Source: Hyphomicrobiales bacterium | Lineage (GTDB): Bacteria > Pseudomonadota > Alphaproteobacteria > Rhizobiales > Rhizobiaceae | Assembly (NCBI GenBank): GCA_900472395.1 | Contig: UCHV01000003.1 | Location: forward strand, 62,001-126,000 | DNA length: 64,000 nucleotides | Direction of reading: 5' to 3' | Part shown: piece by piece, positions 8,236-17,014 of the stretch | Numbering within the stretch: the stretch's first letter is position 1 | How the letters are laid out: the number at the start of each line of letters is the position of its first letter | Program-made: the position numbers and the translations under genes | The notes under the pieces: generated by a model | What the model saw: only the letters and a program-made list of their open reading frames with translations | What the model was told of the DNA's origin: nothing | Databases searched by the model: none

Positions 8236-8273
8236 TCGCTGAAACGAACGCGATTTTTTCGGAAGGAAAACCG

Positions 8274-8726
8274 ATGACGACACCGATCGTGGCTGCGGGC
8301 ATGCCGCAGCCGACAGCCGTGCAGGATGTGGCAGCCCAAGCCAGCCAGAACCTGTTCGAACATGTCGCCAGCCAGGCAAAAGCCCTGCCTGAAAGTGCCG
8401 GTCCGACGCAGCTTGGTCAGGAAGTGCTGCAGAACCTGCAGGGCTTTTTCGAGCGCAGCGGCAGCTTTGCCGAACGCGCCAGCGGGCTGACACAGCGCAC
8501 GCCGCAGGCAACCGGTGGCGAACTCGTCAGCCTCGGCCCGAAAGGCGCCGGCATGACCGATCTGTCGCAGACCCGCAATTCGGCACTGCCGGTGGATCAG
8601 AACCAGATCGACAAGGTGGTTCAGTCGCTCAGCATGATGTTCGACCATTCGATCGAGACCCAGATGGTGGTGCGCGGCACGACCCAGGTTTCGGGCGCGG
8701 CCAACACGCTGTTGCGCGGTCAGTGA
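8274..8726 (+). CDS. sctI: Inner rod protein SctI (NolB)
   Basis: 150 residues; AAGGA precedes the ATG by seven bases. The N-terminal part is Ala/Gln-rich and low in complexity, as expected of a secreted apparatus part. The C-terminal helix (about residues 105-150, VVQSLSMMFDHSIETQMVVR and GTTQVSGAANTLLRGQ) matches the pattern of inner rod proteins, which pack under the needle and contact the export gate. The position between a needle candidate and sctJ is that of nolB in rhizobia. Its stop overlaps the sctJ start. Confidence 0.75.
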   Translation: MTTPIVAAGMPQPTAVQDVAAQASQNLFEHVASQAKALPESAGPTQLGQEVLQNLQGFFERSGSFAERASGLTQRTPQATGGELVSLGPKGAGMTDLSQTRNSALPVDQNQIDKVVQSLSMMFDHSIETQMVVRGTTQVSGAANTLLRGQ

Positions 8727-9550
8727 TGCGCATGAAAAACTCGGGGCCTGTCCGTAGCTTTGTCACCCCATTCCTGTATGCGCCGCTGAAAAAGTTCGGC
8801 AGCGCGGCATTCGTGGCGTGCACTCTGTTGCTCGCCGGCTGCCAGCAGGATCTCTATACCAATCTCGCCGAACGCGAGGCCAATTCGATGGTCGCGACGC
8901 TGCAACGCAACGGCATTCCGGCAAGCCGTGTGCTGCAGGACGACGGGAAAATGAAGGTCGTCGTTGACGGCGAACGGTTTGGCGAGGCCGTGCAGGTTCT
9001 GGACGATGCCGGCCTTCCCAAACAGGCCTTTGCCACGATGGGCGAAGTGTTCCAGCAGGAAGGGCTTGTTGCCTCGCCGACGCAGGAGCGCGCAAAGATG
9101 CTCTATGCGCTGTCGGAAGAGCTTTCACGCACCGTCTCCGAAATCGACGGCGTCCTGTCCGCCCGTATTCACATCGTGCTGCCGGACAATGATCCGCTGC
9201 GGCGCGAGGCATCGCCATCCTCTGCCTCCGTCTTCATTCGCCATGAGGCGGGTCTGAAAATCGATCCGCTCATTCCGCAGATCAAGACGCTGGTTGCCAA
9301 CGGCATTGCCGGCCTTTCCTATGACAAGGTTTCGGTCGTGCCGGTTGCTGCCGCCGCTGCCCAGCCGGCATCCGCCAGCCAGCCGATGGTGTCCTTCCTT
9401 GGTCTGTGGATGCTGGAAAGCAGCGTTTCCCGCGCCATGTGGATCGTCGGCGGGCTTGTCGGCCTTGTTGTTGCATTGGCCGTCGGCGTCGGTGCGCTTC
9501 TTCTGCGCCAGCGTGAACGGAAAACCTATCAGCTGGAGAGTTTTCGATGA
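8726..9550 (+). CDS. sctJ: Inner-membrane ring lipoprotein SctJ (RhcJ/NolT)
   Basis: 274 residues from the ATG at 8726, which overlaps the preceding stop; ATG 8732 is also possible. A lipoprotein signal ends at Cys39 (TLLLAGC). The periplasmic domain carries the SctJ/FliF signature (LYTNLAEREANSMVATLQRN, EGLVASPTQERAKMLYALSE, ELSRTVSEIDGVLSARIHIV). A C-terminal transmembrane helix lies at about residues 235-260 (MWIVGGLVGLVVALAVG). It forms the inner ring of the basal body with SctD. Four-base overlap with sctK shows operon coupling. Confidence 0.95.
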   Translation: MRMKNSGPVRSFVTPFLYAPLKKFGSAAFVACTLLLAGCQQDLYTNLAEREANSMVATLQRNGIPASRVLQDDGKMKVVVDGERFGEAVQVLDDAGLPKQAFATMGEVFQQEGLVASPTQERAKMLYALSEELSRTVSEIDGVLSARIHIVLPDNDPLRREASPSSASVFIRHEAGLKIDPLIPQIKTLVANGIAGLSYDKVSVVPVAAAAAQPASASQPMVSFLGLWMLESSVSRAMWIVGGLVGLVVALAVGVGALLLRQRERKTYQLESFR

Positions 9551-10131
9551 GTGCTCTGCTGGCGGAAATGCACCCTGATCGCATCACCCGGTGTTTTCGT
9601 AACGTCGGTGCCGCAGGTCTTCCAGACGGACTGCTGGGCAACCCGCGATTTGCCGGACGGCTCGCACACATTGTCACGCGCCATTACGACCTTGCCGATG
9701 TTGACGAAACCGCCGAAGAGGCCGACCGGGCACTTGCCGCGCTTTCGCAGGAAAATCTGCAGCAACTGGCCATCCGTGCCGGCGTTGTGGTGCATGCGCG
9801 GCGGTTCGTGCAGGAAATTCGCGGCCCGGTTCTGGTCGCGCTGACGGAACGTTTCGGGTTGGAGGCGCTCGATGATGCGCGGCGCCATGCCGATCTGGCA
9901 ATGGACAAGGCGAAAACCGATGACTTCGACGCGCTTGAGACAGACATCGCCAGCGACGGGATGGCCTGTCTTTCGGCCTGGATCGAGGCGTTGCCGGTCG
10001 CTTTACGGAAGCGTGTCCGTCTGAAATGGCCGAACGATCATGCCGTCCCGGTGACGGACGATGCCACGTTACGCGATCGAGGGCCAACCATCCTGCGGCG
10101 CCTCGGCGCAGTTGAAAGCCGGATTGCATGA
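9547..10131 (+). CDS. sctK: Sorting-platform protein SctK (NolU)
   Basis: 194 residues, soluble, with no signal peptide. It occupies the nolU position between nolT (sctJ) and nolV (sctL) and overlaps both by four bases. SctK proteins are poorly conserved; here the helical core with WIEALPVALRKRVRLKWP near the C-terminus and the size fit. SctK links the cytosolic SctQ pods to the SctD ring. Assignment rests mainly on gene order. Confidence 0.7.
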   Translation: MSALLAEMHPDRITRCFRNVGAAGLPDGLLGNPRFAGRLAHIVTRHYDLADVDETAEEADRALAALSQENLQQLAIRAGVVVHARRFVQEIRGPVLVALTERFGLEALDDARRHADLAMDKAKTDDFDALETDIASDGMACLSAWIEALPVALRKRVRLKWPNDHAVPVTDDATLRDRGPTILRRLGAVESRIA

Positions 10132-10712
10132 CGGAAATGCCCAACCGCCCGCTCGCCCGGATCATCCGGGCAGAGGAGGCCGAATGCTGGATTGACGGTT
10201 ACGCCTTTCTGGACCGTGCGAAGACGGAGGCTGCCGCCATCCGTGCAAACGCCGAGGACGAGGTGGCAAAGGCGCGCGAGGCCGGTCGGCTGGAAGGCGC
10301 CAAGCGTGGCGAGGCTGAGGCCGCAGCGCTGTTGATGCGCTGCCATGCCGATGTCGATCGATATCTCGCTTCTGTCGAGCCGATGGTTGCCGCACTTGCA
10401 ATCGAGATCGTCGAACGGGTGATCGGCACGATTGACGATGCCGAACTGGTGGCGCGGGCTGCCCGGCAGGCGTTGGAGGCGTTGCGTGACGAAAAGGCCG
10501 TGGTGGTTAACGTGGCGCCGGAACTGGTTGCGGATGTGCAGCAACGTATGGCGGCTTTCGGGCCGATGATGGTGCGTGTCGCGGCCGACCGGCATCTTTC
10601 CGCCCGGCAATGCACGGTCACGACGGCCTCAACCAGCATCGATGTCGGTATCGACACGCAGCTGGAAGCGATCCGTACCGCGATGGTCGAGCAGGACCGG
10701 AGCGGCGCATGA
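10128..10712 (+). CDS. sctL: ATPase stator SctL (NolV)
   Basis: 194 residues of FliH/YscL type. After a short N-terminus with aromatic residues (CWIDGYAFLDRAKTEAAAIR), an Ala/Glu-rich coiled coil runs over about residues 30-75, followed by the globular C-terminal domain (MVAALAIEIVERVIG, then VVNVAPELVADVQQRM). SctL connects the SctN ATPase to the SctQ pods and restrains its activity. It overlaps sctK and sctN by four bases each. Confidence 0.9.
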   Translation: MTEMPNRPLARIIRAEEAECWIDGYAFLDRAKTEAAAIRANAEDEVAKAREAGRLEGAKRGEAEAAALLMRCHADVDRYLASVEPMVAALAIEIVERVIGTIDDAELVARAARQALEALRDEKAVVVNVAPELVADVQQRMAAFGPMMVRVAADRHLSARQCTVTTASTSIDVGIDTQLEAIRTAMVEQDRSGA

Positions 10713-12046
10713 ACCAGCTGCGCCAGCCCGATTTCAACGCTATTCTACCACGCCTGTCACAGGCGGTTTCCACCGTCGATACGAGGCCGGCACGTGGGCG
10801 AGTGCGGGAAATCCGCGGCGTCATCGTGCATGCGAGCCTCGCCCAGGCGCGGATCGGTGAACTTTGCCACCTGCGCGACCCGGTGACCGGGCGGCAGATC
10901 CCGGCGGAAGTGATCGGTTTCGAGGATGAGCGGGCGGTGCTGTCGCCCATCGGCGATCTCGAAGGCATGTCGGCGCGTGCCGAAGTCATCCCGACCGGCC
11001 GCGCCTTGCGGGTGCCGGTCAGCGAAGCGCTGCTGGGGCGGGTGATCGATCCGCTCGGCCGGGCGCTTGATTCCGAAACCTCGATGATAGCGACGGCGGA
11101 AACCTATCCGGTTCAGGCCGATCCGCCGCATGCCTTGCAGCGAGACATCATCGAACATCCGCTGCGGCTTGGCGTGCGGGCCATCGACGGGTTGATGACG
11201 GTGGCGCGGGGCCAGCGTGTCGGCATTTTCGGTGAGCCGGGCGTGGGCAAATCCTCGCTTCTCGCCTCCATCGTCGCAGGCACCGAGGCGGATGTGATCG
11301 TCGTCGGGCTCATCGGCGAACGTGGCCGTGAAGTGCGCGAATTCGTCGATGTGCAACTGACGCCTCAGGCCCGCAAAAAATCCGTGACCGTGGTCGCGAC
11401 ATCGGATCGTCCGGCGATAGAGCGTGTGAAGGCAGCCTATGTGGCGACGGCGATTGCCGAATATTTTCGCGATCAAGGCCGCAATGTCCTGCTGCTGATG
11501 GATTCGGTGACGCGGTTTGCCCGTGCGCAGCGCGAGATCGGCCTTGCCGCCGGCGAGCCGCCGACCCGTCGCGGTTTTCCGCCCTCCTTTTTCGCTGCCC
11601 TGCCACGTCTTCTTGAACGCGCGGGACCGGGCAAAGGTGGTTCGATCACCGCGCTTTATACGGTTCTGACCGAAGGCGATGGCGGGCTCGATCCGGTGGC
11701 CGAGGAAACCAAGGCCATTCTCGATGGTCATATCGTGCTGTCGGGTGATCTTGCCCAGCGCAACCATTTTCCGGCAATCGACGTGCTGCAAAGCCGAAGC
11801 CGCTTGATGAACACGGTGGTCGGCAAGGATCATCGTGATCTGGCCGGGCAGATCCGCGAGAACATGGCCGCTTACCGCGATATCGAACTGTTGCTGCGTG
11901 TCGGTGAATACAAGGCGGGCAGCGATAAGCGCGCCGATGCGGCCATGGCGCGTCATGATGCGATCGAAGCCTTCCTGCGCCAGCCATCCGATGAAATCTG
12001 CGACATGGAGACAACGATCCGTCGCATGAAGGAGATCGTTGCATGA
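10709..12046 (+). CDS. sctN: T3SS ATPase SctN (RhcN)
   Basis: 445 residues from ATG 10709, preceded by GGAG six bases upstream and overlapping the sctL stop. The Walker A motif GEPGVGKSS is at about residues 175-183, Walker B VLLLMDSVTRFARAQRE at about 260, and the ATPase signature PPSFFAALPRLLERAG at about 290. This F1-beta/FliI-family hexamer detaches chaperones and unfolds substrates at the base of the apparatus. All key residues are present, so it should be active. Confidence 0.97.
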   Translation: MNQLRQPDFNAILPRLSQAVSTVDTRPARGRVREIRGVIVHASLAQARIGELCHLRDPVTGRQIPAEVIGFEDERAVLSPIGDLEGMSARAEVIPTGRALRVPVSEALLGRVIDPLGRALDSETSMIATAETYPVQADPPHALQRDIIEHPLRLGVRAIDGLMTVARGQRVGIFGEPGVGKSSLLASIVAGTEADVIVVGLIGERGREVREFVDVQLTPQARKKSVTVVATSDRPAIERVKAAYVATAIAEYFRDQGRNVLLLMDSVTRFARAQREIGLAAGEPPTRRGFPPSFFAALPRLLERAGPGKGGSITALYTVLTEGDGGLDPVAEETKAILDGHIVLSGDLAQRNHFPAIDVLQSRSRLMNTVVGKDHRDLAGQIRENMAAYRDIELLLRVGEYKAGSDKRADAAMARHDAIEAFLRQPSDEICDMETTIRRMKEIVA

Positions 12047-12528
12047 GTGGCGCGTCGGATCTTTCAAAACTTCTGGCCCTGCGTTCGCTGCGCGAAGAGC
12101 GCGCCAGAGGTGCCGTCGCGATTGCGGCGGCGCGCCTGCGCGATGCGGCAGGTGCCGTTTCTGACGCCGAAACGGCAATCGAAAGCCATGATCGTCACGC
12201 CGATCAGCAGGAGCGCCGGTTTTTCGAGGCCTTGCAGATCAAGCCTTTGCCGTCAGGGGAGTTCGGCCGTCGGCATGATCTGCTCGGTGTCTCTGACCAG
12301 CGTCGCGAAGTGTTGACCGGCGAACGCGACAAGGCCTCTGCCGCGCTCGATCAATGTGAGCGGGACCTTGTGGCCGCGAAGGCCGAATGGCGAAGCCGGC
12401 TGTTCGAACGCGACAAGCTGGCGGAGGCAGAGAGCCGTTTGCGACGTGCTGACCGGGCGCGCAGCGAGGCCTTGGCCGAACAGGATGTGGAAGAGATGAG
12501 TGCAGATCGGGTGCGGATGTCATGTTGA
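12043..12528 (+). CDS. sctO: ATPase stalk protein SctO (FliJ/YscO family)
   Basis: 161 residues, almost entirely helical, with long Arg/Glu/Ala coiled coils and no membrane segment. Overlap with sctN (four bases) and sctQ (seven bases). The position between the ATPase and SctQ, the length and the coiled coil are those of SctO, the central stalk that enters the ATPase ring. Sequence conservation in this family is very low, so position carries most of the weight. Confidence 0.8.
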   Translation: MSGASDLSKLLALRSLREERARGAVAIAAARLRDAAGAVSDAETAIESHDRHADQQERRFFEALQIKPLPSGEFGRRHDLLGVSDQRREVLTGERDKASAALDQCERDLVAAKAEWRSRLFERDKLAEAESRLRRADRARSEALAEQDVEEMSADRVRMSC

Positions 12529-13565
12529 GAGATACGGGCGCGCATTTCGGTTCCGGATGCGGTGGTTTGAGCGTCGTCGGTGTGCTGGCGGTGCAGCCGG
12601 AATTGCCGCAGCTGGATTTGTCGCATCGGCTTTCGCGGACACGCCAATCCATTTCGTTCGTACTGGGTGGTCGTAAGGTCGATCTGCATATCGGCGAGAC
12701 GTTCTCCGATGCCGGTGCAATCACGGTGCCGGTTCGAACGGGTGGCGACGCCTGCCGCCTGCATCTGTCGCCTGCCTTGGTGGCGTGGCTGCAGCAACCG
12801 CTTGATCTAGAAGGTGCGCTGATAGACGAAGAGCCGCCGCAACGCGCGCTTCTGCTCGAGTTTGCCGGGCTCGATCTACTGCAGGTTCTGGAAGGCCGGC
12901 TGGGTGAAGACATTCGCCTCGGTGAAGACGGCAATGGCGACGTCTCGCATGCGCTTGATCTGTCAATTGCCGCCGGTGAAGACATGATGCCGCTGCGTCT
13001 GGAATTGCCGTTACGCCTTGCGCATGCCTTGGCCGATTATCTCGATGATATCCAGCCGCCGGCACCTGCAGATCTTTCCGGGGTCACGGCTGAACTCGTC
13101 ATCGAAGCCGGATCCCAGGATATTTCGCGCGACGAGCTGGAAAGCCTGCGGCCGGGCGATGTCGTCATGCTCTCCAATCATCGCCCCGTCGTGGTGATCG
13201 ACGGCAAGCTGGTGGCTCCCATCCGGCGTCAAGCGGATGGCGCCGAGCTCGATGGACCCTTTTATCCGAAGGCGCGGCGCGCCATGGTCGGTTCGCTGTC
13301 GACTGTCGATGACGCTGAACCCGGCACGCATATCGTCAATCTGGTCGCCGAATTTGCCCGAGCGACGATGACATTGGGTGAGATTGACGCGCTGAAGCTG
13401 CGCCAGCCGTTGCCGCTCTCCTATTTCGATGAAACCGGCGTCGACATTGTTATCGACAACCAGCGGATCGGTCGCGGCGAACTCCTCATGGTCGGTGCCG
13501 GCATGGGCATGCGCATCGTTCATCTCCTGCCTTCGGCTCCGGTACAAAGCATCCAGACATCATGA
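12522..13565 (+). CDS. sctQ: Cytoplasmic sorting-platform protein SctQ (RhcQ)
   Basis: 347 residues. The C-terminal SpoA/FliN-like domain (about residues 278-345) shows LPLSYFDETGVDIVIDNQRI and GELLMVGAGMGMRIVHLLPS; an earlier SpoA-like unit lies near residues 190-255 (LRPGDVVMLSNHRPVVVIDG). SctQ forms the six pods under the basal body that sort substrates. The gene overlaps sctO by seven bases and sctR by four. An internal start producing the short C-terminal form is common in the family but I cannot fix one here. Confidence 0.88.
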   Translation: MLRDTGAHFGSGCGGLSVVGVLAVQPELPQLDLSHRLSRTRQSISFVLGGRKVDLHIGETFSDAGAITVPVRTGGDACRLHLSPALVAWLQQPLDLEGALIDEEPPQRALLLEFAGLDLLQVLEGRLGEDIRLGEDGNGDVSHALDLSIAAGEDMMPLRLELPLRLAHALADYLDDIQPPAPADLSGVTAELVIEAGSQDISRDELESLRPGDVVMLSNHRPVVVIDGKLVAPIRRQADGAELDGPFYPKARRAMVGSLSTVDDAEPGTHIVNLVAEFARATMTLGEIDALKLRQPLPLSYFDETGVDIVIDNQRIGRGELLMVGAGMGMRIVHLLPSAPVQSIQTS

Positions 13566-14218
13566 GTGAATTCCAGCCCAACCTGATTGCCATCATCATT
13601 GTCGTCTCGACGATAGGTCTTCTGCCGCTGGCAGTGGTGACGATGACGGGTTTTCTGAAAATCTCCGTCGTTCTGTTTCTGATCCGCAACGCGCTCGGCA
13701 TCCAGCAATCGCCGCCGAACCTCGTGCTTTACGGCATCGCGCTGATCCTGACCGTCTATGTCACGACGCCGCTGGTGGGCAACATGTATCGCGCCGTCGA
13801 AAGCCGGCCGATCGATATCGAAAGTGTCGAAGGCCTGCGCAGTGTCGGCGAAACGCTCGCCGATCCGTTGCGCAATTATCTGAAACGTTTTGCCAACGAG
13901 CGTGAGCGCCAGTTCTTCATCGAGGCGACGGAAAGCGTCTGGTCGCCGGAAGCGCGGGCCGATCTGAAGGAAGACGATCTCGTCGTGCTGATCCCGGCCT
14001 TCGTGTCGTCCGAACTGACACGCGCCTTCGAAATCGGCTTTCTGCTCTACATTCCGTTTCTAGTGATCGACCTGATCGTCGCCAACGTGCTGATGGCGAT
14101 GGGTATGATGATGGTGTCGCCGACCTTGATCTCCATTCCGCTCAAAATCTTTCTTTTCGTGGCGGTGGAGGGCTGGTCGCGCCTGATGCACGGACTGATC
14201 CTGAGCTATGGAGGATAG
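13562..14218 (+). CDS. sctR: Export-gate protein SctR (RhcR/FliP family)
   Basis: 218 residues with four hydrophobic segments. Conserved features include VTMTGFLKISVVLFLIRNAL near the start, FVSSELTRAFEIGFLLYIPF at about residue 155, and DLIVANVLMAMGMMMVSPTL at about 175. SctR5-SctS4-SctT1 make the helical export pore in the inner membrane. Four-base overlap with sctQ and only three bases before sctS. Confidence 0.97.
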   Translation: MSEFQPNLIAIIIVVSTIGLLPLAVVTMTGFLKISVVLFLIRNALGIQQSPPNLVLYGIALILTVYVTTPLVGNMYRAVESRPIDIESVEGLRSVGETLADPLRNYLKRFANERERQFFIEATESVWSPEARADLKEDDLVVLIPAFVSSELTRAFEIGFLLYIPFLVIDLIVANVLMAMGMMMVSPTLISIPLKIFLFVAVEGWSRLMHGLILSYGG

Positions 14219-14221
14219 CCA

Positions 14222-14491
14222 ATGGGGCAGGAGATATTTCTCAACGAGATGAACCGGGCACTGGTGACGGTGCTGATCGTCTCGGCACCGGCGCTGGGCG
14301 TGGCAATCGTGATCGGCATTGCCGTCGGTCTCATTCAGGCGCTAACGCAGATCCAGGACCAGACGCTGCCGCAGGCGGTGAAACTGGTCGCAGTCATGCT
14401 GATGCTGATTTTCGTCGGCCCGCTTTTGGCCGTGCAGGTCGGGACGCTGGCCAGCCAGTCGCTAGACAATTTTGCGTCTCTGACACGATAG
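14222..14491 (+). CDS. sctS: Export-gate protein SctS (RhcS/FliQ family)
   Basis: 89 residues with two membrane hairpin helices (VLIVSAPALGVAIVIGIAVG and VKLVAVMLMLIFVGPLLAVQ), separated by the conserved polar turn LIQALTQIQDQTLPQ. GGAGG lies seven bases before the ATG. It forms the outer helical layer of the export pore with SctR and SctT. Confidence 0.96.
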   Translation: MGQEIFLNEMNRALVTVLIVSAPALGVAIVIGIAVGLIQALTQIQDQTLPQAVKLVAVMLMLIFVGPLLAVQVGTLASQSLDNFASLTR

Positions 14492-14500
14492 GTTGGTGGC

Positions 14501-15328
14501 ATGAACCTCGCGGCGGTCACAGCAGCGATCACCGAATTTGCCTATCCGGTGCTGGTGGCGGCGGCGATTGCCGTTGCCCGCGCTACGGGCATGATCATGC
14601 TGACCCCGGCCTTCATGCGGCTTGGCCTCACCGGCATGATCCGCTCGGCGGTGGCTTTTGCGATTTCGCTGCCGATGATCTATCCGATCTTCCAGCAATT
14701 GGCGGTGAACGGCCAGCCGACAAGTTTCGATCTCGCAGGTCTGCTGATCAAGGAAATGGTGGTCGGCGCACTGATAGGCCTCGCTTTCGGCATTCCCTTC
14801 TGGGCGGCGGAAGTGGCGGGTGACCTGATCGACCTGCAGCGCGGCTCCACCATGTCGCAGCTCGTCGACCCGCTGGCTGCGGGCGAATCCTCCGTCACCG
14901 CCACCCTGCTCACCATTTCGCTGCTGGCGCTGTTCTTCATGTCCGGTGGTTTCATGTTGCTGCTCGACGGGTTTTACCGCAGCTACCAGCTTTGGCCGGC
15001 GGCAAGTTTTGCGCCTGTGCTCGACGCACAGGCCTTTGCCGGCATCCTGAAAGTGCTCGATCGCATCATGCAGATCGGTGTCCTGATCATTGCGCCCCTC
15101 GTCATCGCCATTTTGATCGTCGATATCATGATGGCCTTCCTGTCGCGCATGGCCTCCCAGCTGCATGTGTTCGATCTGTCGCTGGCGGTGAAGAACCTGC
15201 TCTTCTCGTTCCTGATGGTGTTGTATCTCAGTTTTCTGGTTCCGCTGCTTCTCGATCAGATGGGCGCATTGCGCGGTACATTCGAGATTCTGCGCGGCTT
15301 CGTGACCAATGGAGAGGGTGCGTCATGA
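14501..15328 (+). CDS. sctT: Export-gate protein SctT (RhcT/FliR family)
   Basis: 275 residues with about six membrane segments. The family pattern is visible in VARATGMIMLTPAFMRLGLT, LLIKEMVVGALIGLAFGIPF, GDLIDLQRGSTMSQLVDPLA and DIMMAFLSRMASQLHVFDLS. One copy of SctT caps the SctR/S pore and normally contacts SctU. In most clusters sctU follows directly; here the next gene is an unrelated 537-residue protein. Confidence 0.95.
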   Translation: MNLAAVTAAITEFAYPVLVAAAIAVARATGMIMLTPAFMRLGLTGMIRSAVAFAISLPMIYPIFQQLAVNGQPTSFDLAGLLIKEMVVGALIGLAFGIPFWAAEVAGDLIDLQRGSTMSQLVDPLAAGESSVTATLLTISLLALFFMSGGFMLLLDGFYRSYQLWPAASFAPVLDAQAFAGILKVLDRIMQIGVLIIAPLVIAILIVDIMMAFLSRMASQLHVFDLSLAVKNLLFSFLMVLYLSFLVPLLLDQMGALRGTFEILRGFVTNGEGAS

Positions 15329-16938
15329 CCAATCCGGTGTTTCCGCTGCTCGATGGCCTGGCGAATACGGGCCAGATATTTCTCGACAATGCCGTCCAGA
15401 AAAACTGGAGCGAGATCGAGGATCTGGAAAAGGAGCAGGGATCGCTGGAAGCGCATGCGAGGCAACAGCGTGCCGGTACGGCACTCACCACCACGACCAA
15501 TACCTCTGCTTTTACCGATGCGGTGATCCGCACGCAGCCGGTTTCATTGCCGGATATCGATGCGACGCCGTCGCTGTTCGAAAAAATGGCGGAGAATGTG
15601 TTTGATCCCGCGTCCTTGGGTGATGCGGAGGATGGCGAACGGATCGACGTTGCAAGGGATAACCATCCGGTCTCCGCTGCTCGGATTTCGACGCCCGGCC
15701 ACGCGGCGCAGGCTGCGGGAGCGGCGCAGGCAGGCGCGGCTTCCATTGTTTCCGCAGAAGAATGGAAGGCCATAAACGAGACTGCACCATCTTCAACCAC
15801 CATCACGACTGACGGTTCAGGCCGGATGATCGAAACGGCTGCAATCGGCATCGAAAATAGCCTTGCCTCGTCCGGTAGCTTCGTTGCCGCGCAAAAACTG
15901 CATGCGGCGGTGCGTGCCCTGTCGCCGGAGCAGGTGTCGATCCTGCTCGACAGGGCGGGAGGGGCGATTACAGCAGTGTTCGAGCAGACGGTGAAGGGTG
16001 AAGATGGCGGGGGGCGCACGGAGAAGAGGCAACGCGAAGTTCGCACCGCGCTGTCGCTTGCCCATGTGGCCGCGGCTATCGACAAGGACCCGCGCAATCC
16101 GTCGTCCATGCGGCTGGTGCAGGATCTCTGCGCCATCGTGCTGGCGTCCGTGGCACCGAACGACAACACCACCTTCTCCGGCCTGGCACAGGCAATCGGT
16201 GTCGGAGCAGGCGCGCGGCTGGCTTTGGCGGTTGCCACCCATCTCGCCCATCACGATGAGGATCCTTCACGTGCTCCGGCACTGATGACGCTGGTGCTTG
16301 CCGGTTTCGTGCGTCTCGGTGAACGTGTCGATGAAGCTTATGCCGAAGTGCTGAAACAGACCGGCCCACTATGTCTGGAATGGTTCAAATGGCGCGGCGA
16401 GGGCGAGGAAATCGCGGTGCGGGCGCTGGTCAACGCGCTCAAGGGCCAGCCCGCTTATCTGGAGAGGCTGGCGCCGCAACTGGAACGACTGGAACAGACG
16501 GGGCTGGAGGCTTTTCGCGCTGTTCGCGATCTTGCCGTTTACACCTCCGACCGCAATTTCCGCGCTGTGCATGAGCGGTTCCTGGCGAACCCGAGCGTAT
16601 TTGCCGCAATTGCCGGCAGCCGCACGGCGCTCAAGGATATCCGCCATCTGTCGCGGCTGATGACCGGTGAGCAAGGCGGGCCGGTGCTGGATGCCGTCCG
16701 CTTGACACTGACGCAGATCGGTTTCGACGCGCCGCGAGCGGCTTTTCTGGCAGATCTCGGTCAACTCGGTGGTCAGGCCCTGATGCTTGGCGCAAACTGG
16801 ACGGAACTCGATGATTTCGAGTTCATGGAAATGCAGGGTCGTAGTTTCCAGCGGCTGCTTGCCTTCCTGAATGGCCAATATGTGCTGGCTGAAACACCGG
16901 AAACAATCGGCTTCGGCGATGCCGACATGCAGGTCTGA
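15325..16938 (+). CDS. 537-residue T3SS operon protein of unknown function
   Basis: ATG 15325 overlaps the sctT stop by four bases and has GGAGAGGG upstream. The first 170 residues are Ser/Thr/Ala-rich and look disordered (for example GTALTTTTNTSAFTDAVI), as in many secreted T3SS proteins. The rest is alpha-helical and soluble: LHAAVRALSPEQVSILLDRA near 195, GVGAGARLALAVATHLAHHD near 295, LERLAPQLERLEQTGLEAFR near 385. There is no membrane segment, no NPTH autocleavage motif and no SctU fold. It could be a gatekeeper (SctW), a translocator, an effector or a needle-length regulator; nothing seen decides. An inverted repeat follows it. Confidence 0.75.
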   Translation: MTNPVFPLLDGLANTGQIFLDNAVQKNWSEIEDLEKEQGSLEAHARQQRAGTALTTTTNTSAFTDAVIRTQPVSLPDIDATPSLFEKMAENVFDPASLGDAEDGERIDVARDNHPVSAARISTPGHAAQAAGAAQAGAASIVSAEEWKAINETAPSSTTITTDGSGRMIETAAIGIENSLASSGSFVAAQKLHAAVRALSPEQVSILLDRAGGAITAVFEQTVKGEDGGGRTEKRQREVRTALSLAHVAAAIDKDPRNPSSMRLVQDLCAIVLASVAPNDNTTFSGLAQAIGVGAGARLALAVATHLAHHDEDPSRAPALMTLVLAGFVRLGERVDEAYAEVLKQTGPLCLEWFKWRGEGEEIAVRALVNALKGQPAYLERLAPQLERLEQTGLEAFRAVRDLAVYTSDRNFRAVHERFLANPSVFAAIAGSRTALKDIRHLSRLMTGEQGGPVLDAVRLTLTQIGFDAPRAAFLADLGQLGGQALMLGANWTELDDFEFMEMQGRSFQRLLAFLNGQYVLAETPETIGFGDADMQV

Positions 16939-16970
16939 AGTGTTCCCACGCGCCGCGGCTTAAAACGAGA

Positions 16971-17000
16971 AACGCCGGCAGCCTTCGCCGCCAGCGTTTC
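16971..17000. terminator. Inverted repeat between convergent T3SS genes
   Basis: AAACGCCGGC (16971-16980) and GCCAGCGTTT (16991-17000) pair over 10 bases with one G-T type mismatch and a 10-base loop. The outer AAA/TTT ends give a short U tract in either direction, so it can serve both the plus-strand operon ending at 16938 and the minus-strand gene ending at 17015. Confidence 0.6.
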
Positions 17001-17014
17001 ATCTTGTCGACAGA

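Noticed and set aside
10757..12178. Minus-strand open frame (473 codons) opposite sctN
   Set aside because: Shadow of the ATPase gene; no recognisable motif and unusual composition.
12522..12528. Seven-base overlap of sctO and sctQ as a possible frameshift
   Set aside because: Both proteins have full length and proper starts; short overlaps are the rule in this operon.
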